Notes: generated by a model from the sequence alone, not told the origin. Counted from the first letter of the stretch, positions 36,788 to 50,624 are shown. The stretch is 64,000 bases of DNA from Antedon mediterranea (GCF_964355755.1 NC_092677.1:17766101-17830100), one strand, 5' to 3'. A program made the numbers and translations.

Positions 36788-36894
36788 TCGTAGAACACAA
36801 TCTTAAGCATGGATCAATTGAAGATCCCTTTCCTTGTCACGTAACATCTCACATTTATACACAAGCTATGCGAAAAGCCAGGCAAGCGTGTTGA
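36788..36894 (+). other. exon-like open stretch (34 codons), unidentified
   Basis: A good acceptor (ATTTTTCTTGTTTTCAG ending at 36787) precedes the frame GTA GAA CAC ... from 36790. The peptide begins VEHNLKHGSIEDPFPCHV and ends MRKARQAC before TGA 36892-36894. Codons look more protein-like than the surroundings, but I recognise no family and no partner exon. Confidence 0.17.
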
Positions 36895-38688
36895 ACATGT
36901 CACAATACATGCAGAAAGATAGAGAAACTTTGCTGACCTGGTTAGTGTGTTTTTTAATATCATTTATCATTAAGTAGGGCGATACTGCATCCAGATCATT
37001 AACTTAACGAGAATGGAAATCAGAAAAGCAGAGCATCGCCATAGACGTTATCAGCATAACTCACATTATAACATATGTCCAGGTACATGTAAAAGCCATA
37101 GATAGAAATAATATTTCATTTATGCATATGAACATTTTAATTTTTTAATTTTCACAAATCTTATAAAAATGTGTCATATCCATCAAATCAATTTGGTTTG
37201 TATATTTATCTTATTTCTAATACTCTATAAGAAAAACGCACAAAAAAAACAGTAAAGGCCTAAAATAATGGGGAAAACTAACAATGGAACAAAAATTAAT
37301 GTTATATAATAATTAAAATTTCTTATGTTTAATGAATTTACAGCATCTGATTTCATACATTCTACTGCATAATTTAAAGTTATTTGAATTTTACAAAAGT
37401 AAAAAGCACCAAGTGATGGCAGGAAATACTTACATATATAATTAGTTACAAAGAGTGAAAAGACTGAAAAGCTAGGACATTATTTAAAAATAAAGATAAT
37501 TTAAAAATCAATACGAAAAAGAAAGTATCTTTACTATAAATTAAAAGACAAAAATTATTCAATTTGCAAATTATGAATTTTTTAATCAAAATAGTGATAT
37601 GGTTTTTGTTTGTTACAAATAAGTTATCAGTAGTTATTAGTCATTCTTTTTTCATTGAAAATAAGGTATTTCTGCCATTCACAAATATCTCCCTGTCCTT
37701 TTTTCTGATTTCTGGTTAGACAATGCAGTTTTACAACAGAGTGATGGTGAAGCAAGTATTCTATAGTCTTACAGTATTCACTTACCGGTACCCTTTATTC
37801 TAATCTAACTAAATCCAAAATCCCACTGGAAAAGTTCTTTGAAGATACCTACATAATTAAAAAGCAAAAAGACTAACTATCTGAAGGCACCAAAAGGTAA
37901 ATGATCCCTGTCTAACTATATAATGACCATCACAAATGAACTATAATTAAGTTTTTGTTCATTAATTAGTCTTGAAAAGACAACAATTATCTATTTTTCA
38001 CCTTTGTCAAAAGAGGTTTTAGTGACTTTAGTCTAGAGTCAGAAGAAGGGGCACCTATGATACCCAAAAACACACCTTTTGTCTAGCGGCACTTTAGATA
38101 CTAGGCAAAGTTGTTACAGTCTTTTAAAAAAGCAGTAAACAGAAATATCTATGAGCTTTTGTTTATTAGTAATTGGACACCCTACCTATGTTGTATTGGA
38201 GACAAAATGATTCCTTCCAACATAAGAATGGAGATTTTCTAGATCAGTAGGCACTTCAATTAATTGATGTAATTAAACATGTAAAGGAAAGCATTGCTCT
38301 TTTCAAAGTTTGTTTTTGTGTTAGGTCTTCCTCCAATTATAAGATTCTTTTCAGGGACCTGGATGAAGACAATAGGTTGAATGTATTTAATTAAAGTAAC
38401 ACTTAAAACTAAATACTCCTGGTTTTACTTAATGATATTCTATCTTAATTATAAAGTTATTATTTAATAAGTGCCTTGTTCTTCTAATATTATCAATACT
38501 TAATATAATTTAACAGAATTTTTGGAAAAAGCTTTATATCATAAAAAAAAAAAAGGATTAAAACATTACATTTAATTACAATCTAACCTAAGAGCCAAGA
38601 TATATGCCATATGATGATGATGATGATGTTTTTAAAGTAAGGCCTAATAATAAAAAAAAATCTTAAAACTTGAGACTTGAATGAGATT
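36895..38688. other. AT-rich DNA without genes
   Basis: Only the (ATG)n microsatellite at 38610-38629 stands out. Confidence 0.5.
38610..38629. repeat. (ATG)n microsatellite
   Basis: Six to seven ATG units, ATATGATGATGATGATGATG. Confidence 0.85.
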
Positions 38689-38760
38689 TCAAAAATCAAA
38701 TCAAACATTCTTTATTCATCACCATCAGAAAAATACAAAGAAAAAAAAAACAATAAAAGA
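38689..38760 (-). mobile_element. LINE 3' end (CR1/L2-like), minus strand
   Basis: On the minus strand, TTTTTCTGATGGTGATGAAT, then AAAGAATG, then TTTGATTTGATTT. This is a LINE 3' UTR end with an AATAAA-like signal and a TTTGA microsatellite tail. No coding part is attached. Confidence 0.5.
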
Positions 38761-41253
38761 AAACAAGTCAATAAAGAGAAGAAAAGGAACACATAAAAAC
38801 TCAAAAGATCTTGAATTGTGTACCATAAAATTACGAAAAAAATGAAATAAAAAGTTCAGCAAGTATCATATCGAGTTAAAAAAGCAAGTAAATAAACTAC
38901 ATCCTAAAAGGTAATCTGAAACAACTTCGGAATTAGGCCAAAACATTTCACATAACAATAAAACCAACAATTGCAGAAAGTTACAGTCATAAAAATGCAT
39001 TTTTTTCTAATAAATACCTTATTTAGCCTCATATCAGTCACTTGGGATAGAAACCTCATGTCTTCAAAGAGGAATGTACTGATTTTACATTTTGTGAATT
39101 CTAAATGCAACAACCATGTCATACTAGCAAAGATAGTTAAAAGTCAGCAACAACAAGTATGGTACTTCTTGTCAGAATTATGTAATGTAAACAAAATGAA
39201 TCTTTGTATTTTCGTTTTATTATATGAAAATCTAGAGATCAATAACCTAAATGTATATGTCCAAATAACTTTCATAAGAAAATAACTATAATACACTATT
39301 AGCAGTATATTTTTCTCAATCAAATAAACTCTAGGCTACATATTGAATATAGTATATGCATGGAGGAAATATTTAAAATAAATAATTCTTTGGTAGATGT
39401 AATACTATGGTTTTACCAACACCTTGATGGAAATGGAAATGTACATATAGAAACAAAATTATGAACTGATAAAATAAATGGAAAATTTTAATTTATTAAT
39501 AGAAAAAAAATACATGCATTGTATAGGTTTTCCTATAGATTTTGTTATCAATTCAATTAATTACTGGCAACTAAAGATGGATTATAAAGGAAGTCACATG
39601 CAATTGGTGGTGGGAGTTTTCTTAATTATTTAGTGTAGTTTTAATTTAGTTTGTCATTGTCCCACACACTGACCATGTTTAATTGCAACTTAGATTTATA
39701 ATAGAAATTCCTATTAGCTATATCTATTCTTCAGTTTAACAAACATAATACCACTAAACTTCCAAGGCATAAAAAACAATGCTTTCCTAACCATGGAGAA
39801 AATAGCCCTAACTATCTGAAAAATATTGAATGAACAAACAAGAAATAAGAATTAGGTTTTTATTGTTAATTAATTGGTGATTAAAAGGCCAACACTTATC
39901 TAATTTTTACCTCTCTGTAAACATAAGTTTTAGGTTTTAGACATAAGACAGGGAACCAAGCTGTGTTGTCTAGACTAAGCTAAGGGTTAGGAAACAAGTA
40001 CAGTTTAGGAACTAGCTATTACCTAAGAAATAATAAGATTATTCAGTTACATGGTATTTGTAAAAAGTTCTCCGAAAAACAAAGGCAAGACAAATAAAGA
40101 AATCTTTTTCAAAAAACAAAATCTGACTATCAGCTAAGAAACCACAATCAAAAGAAACCTAGAGATTACAAAATAAAAATAATTATAAAACAGCAAAACA
40201 ATACAATAAAATACAATACAATACACATATAAAAATAAAAAATGCTAAGAAAAAGCTCTAAAAAAAACATACGTTCAATAAAGTTAGTTTATAATTTCCC
40301 GGAAACCGTGTGGTGCAAGACAGTGTAACATGCTACTTTTTACAATAGACATCCCATCCAAGGTTGCAGGCAATCTCAGCAGGCATATCAAATCAAATAA
40401 ATACTCATTTATATGTAATGATCCATTTTTCCATAGCCCCAGCCTTTCACTGTCAGTCTAGACTCTAAAAGTAATAATTAAAAACCAAATAAAATACCAT
40501 AAAAAATTATTATTCAATGTTATTTTCAGCAATTAATTGTTCTTAATAATTATTAATACTAGAAGTTCTACATGTGGTTATGAACACATTTGAATGGGAT
40601 GAATAAGTATAATAAAAGTGCACTCCTCCCTGATAAAACTACACTGGTAAATTATTTATAAAAAAAAAATTGTCAAGAAAAATTGATTTTGTTATACACA
40701 AAGTATTTCTTTACTTTCGAATAACTGTAACCTAAAAAATGAAAGCAATACTAAATATGGAACTTTATTGTGTTAAGACTTTACGAAAATGTTAAAGAAA
40801 AATTGTGTTGTGTGAATATTAATCTAGGTTGCGCATCAGAAAATGATGACAACATGCATGTACATTTTGGAGCGCAAGAAGTAAATGAGAGGGACATGCA
40901 CATTGCACTCTGTCAATCAGTCGGCAGTTTAAATTGAATTGGTAAGTTATAGATTTAAGATGTAAAGTATTGGAATAATAAAACTACAGCTGCTTACAGA
41001 CTTCAAATCAACACAAAAAGTTCCACATGGTTGTGGTAGTGGAAAATAGATGATGTACACAGACACTAACGAAAGTGGTGGTCGACTATAAATTTTGAGT
41101 TTTTGTAGATCCGGCCATTGCAGTACACAACAGAGGAGATTGTGTAGTTGATACGTGACAGAACCTTAAAATTCACGATCAATTTAGTAGCATTAATAGA
41201 TATTTTTTCACAGTACACAATACAAACACAGAATATGCATGACTTAATATCAA
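38761..41253. other. AT-rich DNA without genes
   Basis: The 104-codon frame at 38971-39285 and its antisense shadow have no motif. An (AATAC)-like run lies at 40199-40225. Nothing else supported. Confidence 0.5.
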
Positions 41254-41597
41254 TTAAACATGTATTGTCTACCAAAAACATGAAAAATGAAGATTAATTA
41301 ATAAGACTTTAATATGTTATTTTGTAGTTTTAATAAAGTTAATCACTTCCGCAGAAAAAAAACGAAAACAAATAATGTTTTCACTTATAAAATGACAAAA
41401 TAAAACATGGTTAAATTCAACCAAAAATCCATTGGCTGGCAGCCAATTTGACAATTTTTTTTCTTTAAATTCCAGTTTTTTTCAGGTAAATACATTTTTT
41501 TGGATCCAATTTTTGGTAAAAATGGATAACAATTATGTTACATTAAAATGGCATATTCAACAAAAATTATTTTTTCTGGGGGACAATACATCTTTAA
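41254..41597 (+). mobile_element. MITE family 'ATGTATTGTCCC', copy D (most complete, about 344 bp)
   Basis: It opens TTAAACATGTATTGTCTACC and closes GGGGGACAATACATCTTTAA, the inverted form of the copy C terminus. Interior blocks are shared with copies A, B, C, E and F (for example AAATTCAACCAAAAATCCAT). There is no transposase. The plus frame at 41432-41629 lies inside and is not a gene. TTAA or TA at the ends may be target sequence, but the flanks do not settle which. Confidence 0.75.
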
Positions 41598-41659
41598 ACA
41601 TAAATGGAAGAAGACTATATAAGTTATAAAATAACTTTAGGATTAAAGAGAATTTTTTT

Positions 41660-41760
41660 TTAATGAATTTTTTATTTTATTTTATTTCAACAATATTTTA
41701 TAAGGGTGATCCATTCAGCATAAGCTGATCATTAGGGACCCTCAAATAATACAAACAGTA
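41660..41760 (-). mobile_element. LINE 3' end (CR1/L2-like), minus strand
   Basis: The minus strand reads TTTGAGGGTCCCTAATGATC, AGCTTATGCTGAATGGATCA, CCCTTATAAAATATTG, then TTGAAATAAAATAAAATAAA. The 'GATCAGCTT-TGCTGA' hairpin followed by an AAATA-type tail is a common 3' end of CR1/L2-like LINEs. Confidence 0.6.
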
Positions 41761-43272
41761 AATACAAAATAAACTATAAAAATACAAAATTAACAAAGAT
41801 ATAAAAAATAAATATATATATATAAATATACAGTAGGCCTACAATGAAAGAAGGATAAAAAGAAACACAATTAATACTGGTAATAGAGATTTATGGTCCA
41901 ATAAATTATGAGAAATAAAGATCCACACATTTTGATAAGCTATTTTTAAATAAATTTAAATTTATTAAATTCACATAAAAACTAAGAAAATGATTTCACT
42001 TATAAATACATAATACTTTAAATTAAGGGTTAGGCCTACTAACTCAATTGTTGGTGAAGTTAATAAATATAATGGTTTGAAAATTGTTTAATTCATTTTT
42101 TCATGGAGACAATATATCTTTTAATGTAAGGAATATCTCCTCTGTTTTAAATACTCTGTGGAAGAAAAAAATATTGATTTAAATTATATAAAAAAAAAAT
42201 ATGGTTAAAAAAAAAAAAACAAATAAGACAAATATACATTTTAGTAACACCATAATATCTTTAGATATTATTCAGACTAACATAACAACTATTATATACA
42301 TATATTTGTCCTTTTCCGTTTTGTAAATGGCAAGCCAACTAGATGATGAAAATTTAAAAAAAATAAATTTTATCATATTGATTTCATATTTAATAGGCAG
42401 TCAATAACCTAAGAAAGATAACCAACATAATAATATTACTAAAACACTTGTAAGCTTATTACATATAGCATGTCTTCAGTATGCGATACTTTATCATTTT
42501 CAAGGGAATTAGATAGGTTTACACTGCATTTTATTGCCTTTACATTTAACCAATCGTAGACATGAATCTGTGCTAAAAAAGCATAAATCTAAATCTTCAA
42601 TCTAACCAACTTATTAGTTGATAAATTTATGATATAATGTGTCTACAGAACTATAAAAATCAATGGCCATATCATTGCTTCAATAGATTTAATTTAAACA
42701 GATGATATAACTTACAGTATTTTATATAGAAGATGTTACAACTAAGGATAATTAGAATGAATGTAAGTGGGTCCTAGTGGAAAGATACAAAAAGAGGGAA
42801 AGTGCAGGAGAATAACATTAACAAAGGTTTGCAAGATGTAAAGGCAAGCCGCTTCTTATTAGGGGTTAGTCCAGAATTTAGAAGACAGATACAATTTATT
42901 CATTAAAAAAATACAATAAAAATAGTAACTTGATTTAGAAGAAATGAGGTTTTTGCAGAAAGCCTCAAATTAACTATTGCCCTGTAAGTATATCCTTGTC
43001 ATTTGATTAAAGGATCATGGGTCACATGATATTCAATAAATAAAATACTCCATTTAACCCATGTGACATCAAGAGTACATTTTTGTTTTATGTGAGTGAT
43101 TTGTACTATGCATGTTTGTCTTGTTATATGCAATCAAGACCTTCAAATGACAAGGTTATACTGATGTTATATAAAACAAATATTAATGTTATTATATTCG
43201 TTCAATGGTTCAAATATATTCACAAATATTACATATATTATTAATTATGTGTATTATAGTAAATTTAATCTA
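41761..43272. other. AT-rich DNA without genes
   Basis: Includes a possible solo right end of the 'ATGTATTGTCCC' MITE family at 42090-42125 (TTTTTTCATGGAGACAATAT, then ATCTTTTA) and a (TA)n stretch at 41815-41830. Confidence 0.45.
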
Positions 43273-43303
43273 AATAATAATAATAATAATAATAATAATA
43301 ATT
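43273..43303. repeat. (AAT)n microsatellite
   Basis: About ten AAT units; the asparagine run in the overlapping plus frame is its by-product. Confidence 0.9.
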
Positions 43304-45268
43304 TATTTGGAGATTACACTTTTACAACAGTGGCACTCGACCAAATGGAAGGTGCATCCAAAAGAAATGTACAAAAAAAGACAACATGTACAAAGCTGTT
43401 CAGGATAAAATGTCATTCTGCAATCGTTCATGTTTTTTAAGCGTTTTTAGCGTGCACAGAATGGTACATCATGAAATCGAAATCTACCTAAAATTTGTCT
43501 ATGCAGCCGCTTACAATTAAATTTGTAATATAAAACAGAAATATTCTACAGCACTAATGATACTGACAATCCTTTGGGATTTGAACATATCAATTCCACA
43601 AACTAAGTGTGAAAAATAAATGGGCTAGGCCTAAATACATACAATTATTTCTTGTTAAATAGTTTTCTAGCATAGCATCAAAATCTGTATAATTAGAAAT
43701 AATTAACTAGATGAAATTGATTTTATTTTCATAACACCAAAAGAATCATTTAGTTAATAAAATAGCATCAGGAAATGACACTGAAGGGGAGATCAAAGGT
43801 ATAGGAGAGTCGCACTCTGTAAAAACAATTGTGTTAAAAATAATTAAACGAATTGTGATTCTTGCAGCTAGATCTCATTTACCATTAATAGCTGTGTTGC
43901 TATTCCTCTTAATGCTCAAGACATATGACGCTTGATTGATCACAGTCCACCGCAATGATCATACCATTATTTGTGAACACTATACAGTAAAAAAAAACCA
44001 ATTGTTTTGGTTAAAAACCATGTGATGGGACAATAGACAGGTAGTAAGGGCATTTAGTCTTGGCCATTCAGTTGATAACAGTCATAGGATCAGTGGCAAA
44101 GTTTTGTTTTTATTTTTTTACAAGAGATTAAGAAGCTTTTATGTATCAAAACCTCTTTGAGGTGTCGGCTTTGTTTTATACAACATTAGAAATACAAAAG
44201 ATATTCTTGTCGGCTACAACAGTATTACTAACAGTATTACTAAACTTAGTCAGATTAGCAGGGGTAAATCAAAGGGAAAACTGTCTTTAATGGCACAATG
44301 GTGTCTTTCCATCAGAACAGAAGAGAGATGCAATTCTTGAAATAAAGAAATGACAACAGCTAATAGGCCAGTTACTAACATTTTATAAAAGTGAACCCAA
44401 AAATATTTAGTTTCCAAAAACAAGCAGAATCAGGAACATGGAATTTCATGTTGAAGCAGAAAGCTTTTTCAGATGTTTCCTCTGATAGACACTCAATTCT
44501 ATATACGCTTTTAGGATTCAAATTTAGTGATAAATTGTGTCTAAGAGAATTGATATTTTAATTCTGCTAAAAACCTCTCTTATACCACACAACATTGTTC
44601 AAAAGAGAAATTGATTTTCATGGATACAAGAAAAGGTTAATGTTTTTAAAATGAGGATAAGATGAATTGTAATAAAACAACCCCAAACAAATCAATCTTC
44701 ATTGTAAAGTTTTAAATTGATCACTATTTACTGAAAAAAAAAATCATTAAGCAGGCATTCTTTAGAAAGACAACATAAAACGAATAAGCCTAAATGATTT
44801 GGTATTATGAAGAATAGATACACTGAATGATAGATGTTAATGGTTAAACACCCAGAAGATTCGACCAATGAGAATCCTATCTGTGAGTCATGGATTTCAG
44901 ATCCTAAGATACGATTAAGTGATAGATACAGTGTAGTGCCTTGTCCATCTGCTAACACCTATTGTCTTTCTACTTTTGTTTTGTTGCTTCTTACACAGTC
45001 TTCTGTGCTAAGGCTTTATAGATACCTTTGAATAGTGTGGTTATTGATTAAAAGTATTTGATAGTAATACATAACACTATTGTAAAAGAATGATAAATTC
45101 TCCAGAGATTAGCCTATTAAATAATGTATTTTTCCCAGATTATCTTTCAATAAATAGCATTTATCATCAAATATTATTGAAAATGTATTGCAACTGTTGC
45201 TTGATGGTTGGTTTAGTGTGGTGCATTTTCAGGGCTTTATTAGGAGGCAGTAAGACTTTTCTAATATT
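43304..45268. other. AT-rich DNA without genes
   Basis: Overlapping frames at 44728-45031 on both strands have no motif. Nothing else supported. Confidence 0.5.
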
Positions 45269-45379
45269 GCCTAACTGCATAGGGCCTAACTGCATAGGGC
45301 CTAACTGCATAGGGCCTAACTGCATAGGGCCTAACTGCATAGGGCCTAACTGCATAGGGCCTAACTGCATAAGGCCTAA
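45269..45379 (+). repeat. 15-bp minisatellite, seven units
   Basis: Unit GCCTAACTGCATAGG repeats seven times (the last with AAG) plus a partial GCCTAA, almost without divergence. Because 15 is a multiple of three, both strands stay open and give artefactual peptides with repeats GPNCI (plus) and MQLGP (minus). Confidence 0.95.
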
Positions 45380-48300
45380 AAGAACCATTATTTTAGTTAC
45401 TATAACCAAATAATCTAAAGAAAAGAAAATTAGTTTTGAAATACAAAATAATGAATATCTATGAATGGGAAGAATATTTTGAAAGATTGTTCTATTCCAA
45501 CAGTTAAACAGAGCATAGCAATTATAGACAGTGCACTCTAGAGGTGGGTTTATTGTTGGCTATTTTGTTATATCTTTTTACAAGCTGACCATGCAATAGT
45601 CCTCTTTAAATGAAAGAAACGGCATGTTGATACAAAAATAACCAATCAAATTGCAAGGAGACGGAAGGAATGTTATAAAAAGTTATATATGAAAATTAAT
45701 AGTGATTTCACTCTTTCTTGATTAAATTAACTTCCTTGATTACACAGATTTTTAGTCAAATCATTCTCCTATTAATTGAAAATCTATGACATAAGGGTTC
45801 AGATCTTTGAAAACGAGTAGTTCTAATTCTTCTGTGGCTTGAAACATTACATCCATCACAGCCAGGAAATTCCACACACTATGTCAATGTGGTAGAACAT
45901 ATCGATATTATGTGCTCTTTAGAAACACAGTGTTATTCCTTGCTTATAGGAATTAATAAACTGGTGCGACTTCATTTGATAACAATTGTAATTATTAGTT
46001 GTTTATCGGAAGCTGGTATGAAGTGGTATATCAGTTTCATTGACGGCCTTAAGCTAGTTATAGTACCAAATCCATTTTAACTCCAGGCTAGGATTATTTC
46101 AATCAAGCAATACTATACAGAAGAATTGTACTAGCTACCACAGATTTATAAAGTCATTTCAATTAAAAGGAAGCACTAGGCTATTGGTTTTCATCAACTC
46201 AAATAATATACGTAATAATGAATGTAATATCTAGGAAATTAAACTTGTTATGATGCTGGTTTCATGTCATTGAACTAAATATTAGCGTATTAGAGAGGAG
46301 GAGAGATGTTCAATTTAATTTAGATTTAATCTACTTTATATCAAGTTGTTTTGTGAATTTACACGCTCCAAAATAGAAAATAAATCAAAATGGTTTTGAA
46401 TTATATCTTGCTGTTTGACTTATCTTAAATTGAAAGTTAGATTGAAATCAAATTGTATTTATTTTATTATCTGTTTTTGTTGCATATGCAACTATTTAAT
46501 CATTACAGACATTTTTTAAAGATCTCGGAACTTATGTTCATATCCGATGTTGGCTTATAAAGATATTATGATTTATCTCTCTGAAAATTATAGTACAAAA
46601 TTTTAATAAACATGGAACACATTTATCCTCTTTTGGATACTACTGTATAACTGAATTTTTGTAAAAGTAAAAAGAACTATGTAAGTCGACCTCTTTTATA
46701 TATAATTTTTAGTTATAAGACTGAGTTACTTTTTTGTATCAATTTATCATGACCATAATAAAAAACAAACTGTTATATGTATTTTGTTGTGAATAAATAA
46801 AGATTCACCACTAATACAACTATACAAATGAAAAACTTGATTTCAATTGTATATGCTTTAATCAAATGCTAGAATATCAAGAGAAATGTCTTTAATATAG
46901 GCTTAAGCAAAACCAAATTGCTATCCTTGCTATAGAGGGAATAGCCAATCTTTCTTTTTTGTCTTGGTCTAATTTTGGCCTGGAAGCATTTGGCCTATTT
47001 AAAGAGTCAGGTCTAATTTATTGAAGCAGTTTTGTGAGAGCTTTTATTTTCCTAATTCAAGAGATTGGAGCAGCTTTTCCCTCCCTTATTTCAAAATCCT
47101 GGATCCCCATCCAAACTTGATGTGTTGGTAAAAGGTAACAATGAAACTGGTACTTTATTGCAAAGTAGTATGACACACTTAACATTTTCAGCAGTACAAC
47201 GATAAATGCATAATCTAAATCTATTTATTAGCAAAATTTTCTATGTTGTGTTTCCATGGATCAGTCTAACATATTGTATGCTACAATATGTATAAATATA
47301 TTTGATATTAATATCATTACAATTTACATCAGTAGCTAATTAATTCAGTTGAGGTAGGCGTAAAATGGAGATGAGTAAACGAAAACGTCCCAAAAGGCCT
47401 TGAAAGTCAGTATCATTGTAGACAAAGTTAATGAAAGCTCTGCTACAGGATACAAAATCAATCAAAAATATTTACTCTGTCGCCGATTAGGGACACCATA
47501 CTTACCTCTAACATCTGCCCACTTGTAATAGTTTCTACTGTAAAAATGAACCTCTTATATAAATAATTACATATGTTTCTTTGTAATATTTATATTTGCT
47601 TACATGTGTATACACACTTGAACAATGTATACAAACTATTTGAACAAATATACATTTTGTAGACCAGATAGCGGCCACAATGAGTAACATTGTCTTATCA
47701 GATCAGTCCCCTTATAAACCTGACCTACTTTCAAATATCATTGATAATAGAAGACTAACAGAATACATTTCTCATAGTCATAAAATAAAGAGGAACTTTT
47801 GTTAAACTTGAAGGATAGATTTCAGTATAAAGCTTTACAATGTGTTACATTTTATAACAAAAATAACAGTTTTTTTATTGAGGTATAAAAATACCTACCT
47901 TATGATAAAATCATATATCATCATTGTATGGTTTTTATTGGCCTGGTAAAGGAGGATTTTAAGTTCAAAAGATAACAATATAATCTGTGTAACATATTAT
48001 GCAAAATTTAGTAAAAGTAAGATACCTTTGTTACTACAATAGAGCCATACACTTACTTCACAGTGTATTTAATAAATCATATTTACTATCACACTTCACA
48101 CTCAAAGTAGATGCTTAATTTACCTTTGATTAACATACAAAAATACTATTAATTATTTAGTTAAAACTTTATATATCCAGATAAATTGTATGTAATTGTG
48201 TAGTAGCTAAAGCTTCAGTTATATCTCGATAATCACATCATCCTTTGTGCTATCATTCATCTTGTTAAAAATACCAGGAATGAAATCGTTTGTGACTACT

Positions 48301-50208
48301 CGTCATCCGCAGATTAGCGGAAGTAGTATATATAATGATAGGAGATAACGCCGTTTGAACCATCCTCATTGAGTTAATTATACACGTAATGGTGATGCGT
48401 TTTTATCTGCAGCAATGTTTTTAAGAGAAATTTATGGCCTAAAAACTTGTCTGTTAGTTTTAACATTCATCATTTTGATAAGGACACACAAATAAAATAT
48501 TATTAAATGCTGAAAATCAATTATGAGAACTAAAAATATTTGCAATTTTTACATAGAATTATGAATATATTATGTATGAATCTATATAGTTTGTATATTA
48601 TAGAGTGTGTATTAATTCTATTCCATAAATTTGAAATATTTGAAATTATGCAATTAAAAACATACATAAAGAACATATTTTACTTGAGTATCCTAAATTC
48701 AAGAAAATAATGGAAAAAAAAGAGAGTAATATGTCAATATGTATTTGTAATAATTATGATGAACAAATAAATGTGGTAGATTACACCACAAAAGAGAAAA
48801 AAAAAGAAAAAAAAAGAACATATTTTACAATGAAAACAAATATTTGCTATATACAGTACAATTGAGAAAAATAGAAAATACCAAACCAAAGGTCTTTATC
48901 TGCAAACATTGATTGGACAACCAATAAACTGTTATTATAACTATAACAAAATTGAATAATATTGAAATTATTATTATTAAATGAGTTCAAATAAAAAAAT
49001 TATATTAAATTATCTGTATTAAAGTTGTAGCATACAAAAATGTAATAAACAACAATCAATTTCAACAATAACCTTTTAAAAATACCAATTAAATATTTAC
49101 AATCCACATTTTAAATCTCATTTTAATTCTAGTTATTTTAGTTACCTATAACAAACACTATATACTACTATTCTTTTGATGTTCGCGTTTGTGGTGTATT
49201 ATAGCAACCAATTATTGTTAAAAATGCCTTTGAATGAAAAATCAACAAGTAAACAGAAACAATACTCTTGTAATTGAAACTCCAAAGTTCCAAACACAAA
49301 ACATAGGAAATGGCATAATATACAATTTTATCAACAACAATCAAGCACAATTGTTTGTTGGTATTTTTGAAAGCATGTAGCCATCAGGCATTCACCAGTC
49401 CAGAAAACTTTTTGTTGCTATATGAAAAGAAATTACTGTAATCTTGCAGTAGCGATCTGAACTGATATCAAAGCATAACAAATAGGAAAATAATAGCGGT
49501 TTATACAAGTAGAATGGAGGGAGGGAATCAGATCCGAACTGGAGGGGGTAACATCAAAGGGTATCGGCACCTCAGTGGTATTAGCAGAAAACAATAGTAC
49601 ATTGAAACTAGTACAAAATTTAGATTAGCACAATTCGTAGGATTACTATATGTAAAGTCAGCCCTTTTTCGGGATCTGGTTGCCTGTAATCCAGTTGTGA
49701 AAAGGCTACAATAAACATACAATTGAATTTAAATACTGGTTCCACCTCTAGCTATATAGGTCTAAAGTGTATTTTAGACTTTAATCAAGGTATTTAGCGG
49801 AAGTTTTTTCTAAGCATCAAAGGAATGGGTGATAACAAACACCCCTTCCTTTCATCTGATAAGCTTTAGATGTGATAACCTAACAAAAGTAATAATAACG
49901 TTGTTTTGGTATTGATGACCCTATGTAAGATGTACTTTTTATTTTGTACTGTAAAAGTACCTGTTAATACAATGGATGTCATGCTTTACCAGTTATTTGT
50001 ACAGTAGTAACCTGTAAAATATAATAATAGGTTAGAAATTGCCAAATAAACTAATTCCAATTGTGGAGTTTAAATCAAATACTTGCACTAAACTAATGTA
50101 TTATCTCTGGTCAATTTGTTTTTTGGATTTTTTTTTGTTTATAAAGAAAAAAAAATTACTCCTAAAAATATATATAACTAAGTAGAAAGCTAAATTAACT
50201 GGAGAAAA
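45380..50208. other. AT-rich DNA without genes
   Basis: Nearly five kilobases in which I see no transposon ends, tRNA-like folds or coding-like patches; only short AT-driven frames and A-rich runs (for example 48790-48820). Confidence 0.5.
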
Positions 50209-50414
50209 TGCTCAATACCATGGGTAGAGCTTAATACAATAATTATTGTATAAATCCAAAGGCAAATTACTGAAAAAATGACAATGCTGTAGGTATCAGT
50301 GGCTGGATCTCAATGGAGATACCAAAAAAAAAGCGAAAAGCTAAATCAAAACAATAAGTAAAACAGCCAGAAAAGTTAGCAGATCTTTCAGGTAACAGTA
50401 GCCCTTCATCAGTG

Positions 50415-50445
<31 letters not shown>

Positions 50446-50500
50446 TCAGGTTGAAATTTTCAGACCGTTTGGATAGAGTGCTCAATACCAAGGTAGAGCA
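50209..50500. repeat. direct repeats flanking the Penelope-like module
   Basis: TGCTCAATACCATGGGTAGA at 50209-50228 (continuing GC) recurs as TGCTCAATACCAAGGTAGAG at 50479-50498, 270 bp apart. They bracket the module at 50240-50414 and may be a target duplication or an internal element repeat. Confidence 0.6.
50240..50446 (-). mobile_element. Penelope-like terminal module with hammerhead-like core
   Basis: It shares block order with 30594-30766: GGCAAATTACTGAAAAAATG, ACAATGCTGT, GTGGCTGG, TAAAACAGCCAGAAAAG, GTTAGCAGATCTTTCAGG and CTTCATCAGTG, then a TA microsatellite (50414-50446). Read on the minus strand, the hammerhead-like core is CTGATGA (50412-50406), AGG...CCT stem, GAA (50389-50387), AGA-TCT-GCT, A. 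Stem I does not close. A 74-codon minus frame (50267-50491) overlaps it and is not a gene. Confidence 0.55.
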
Positions 50501-50544
50501 TAAATAAAATAACAGCAGAAAACTTGGTTACTTCATTGTTTTAA

Positions 50545-50600
50545 TCACTACAAATTTGTTTCGTACGACCAGCATGTAGCTGGCCGCACTCTTCAGGTGA
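50545..50600 (-). ncRNA. hammerhead ribozyme, left arm (minus strand)
   Basis: Exact mirror of the fold at 50625-50680, read on the minus strand: CTGAAGA core, 11-bp stem II, GAA core, short stem III, closing four-base stem I. Because the arms are identical, both folds are equally intact, and transcription from either side of the palindrome would yield one ribozyme-competent copy and one antisense copy. Confidence 0.7.
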
Positions 50601-50624
50601 AATATAAAACATAAGTTTTATATT

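Noticed and set aside
38971-39285. 104-codon plus frame overlapping a 72-codon minus frame
   Set aside because: No motif, AT-driven composition, no gene context.
41432-41629. 65-codon plus frame
   Set aside because: It lies inside MITE copy D and runs through its terminal repeat.
43186-43440. Frame with an asparagine run
   Set aside because: The run is an (AAT)n microsatellite; the flanks do not look coding.
45090-45413. 107-codon frame and its 80-codon antisense with pentapeptide repeats
   Set aside because: Both are created by the 15-bp minisatellite.
50267-50491. 74-codon minus frame with IYIYIYIYIY
   Set aside because: It spans the TA microsatellite and the Penelope-like module; not a gene.
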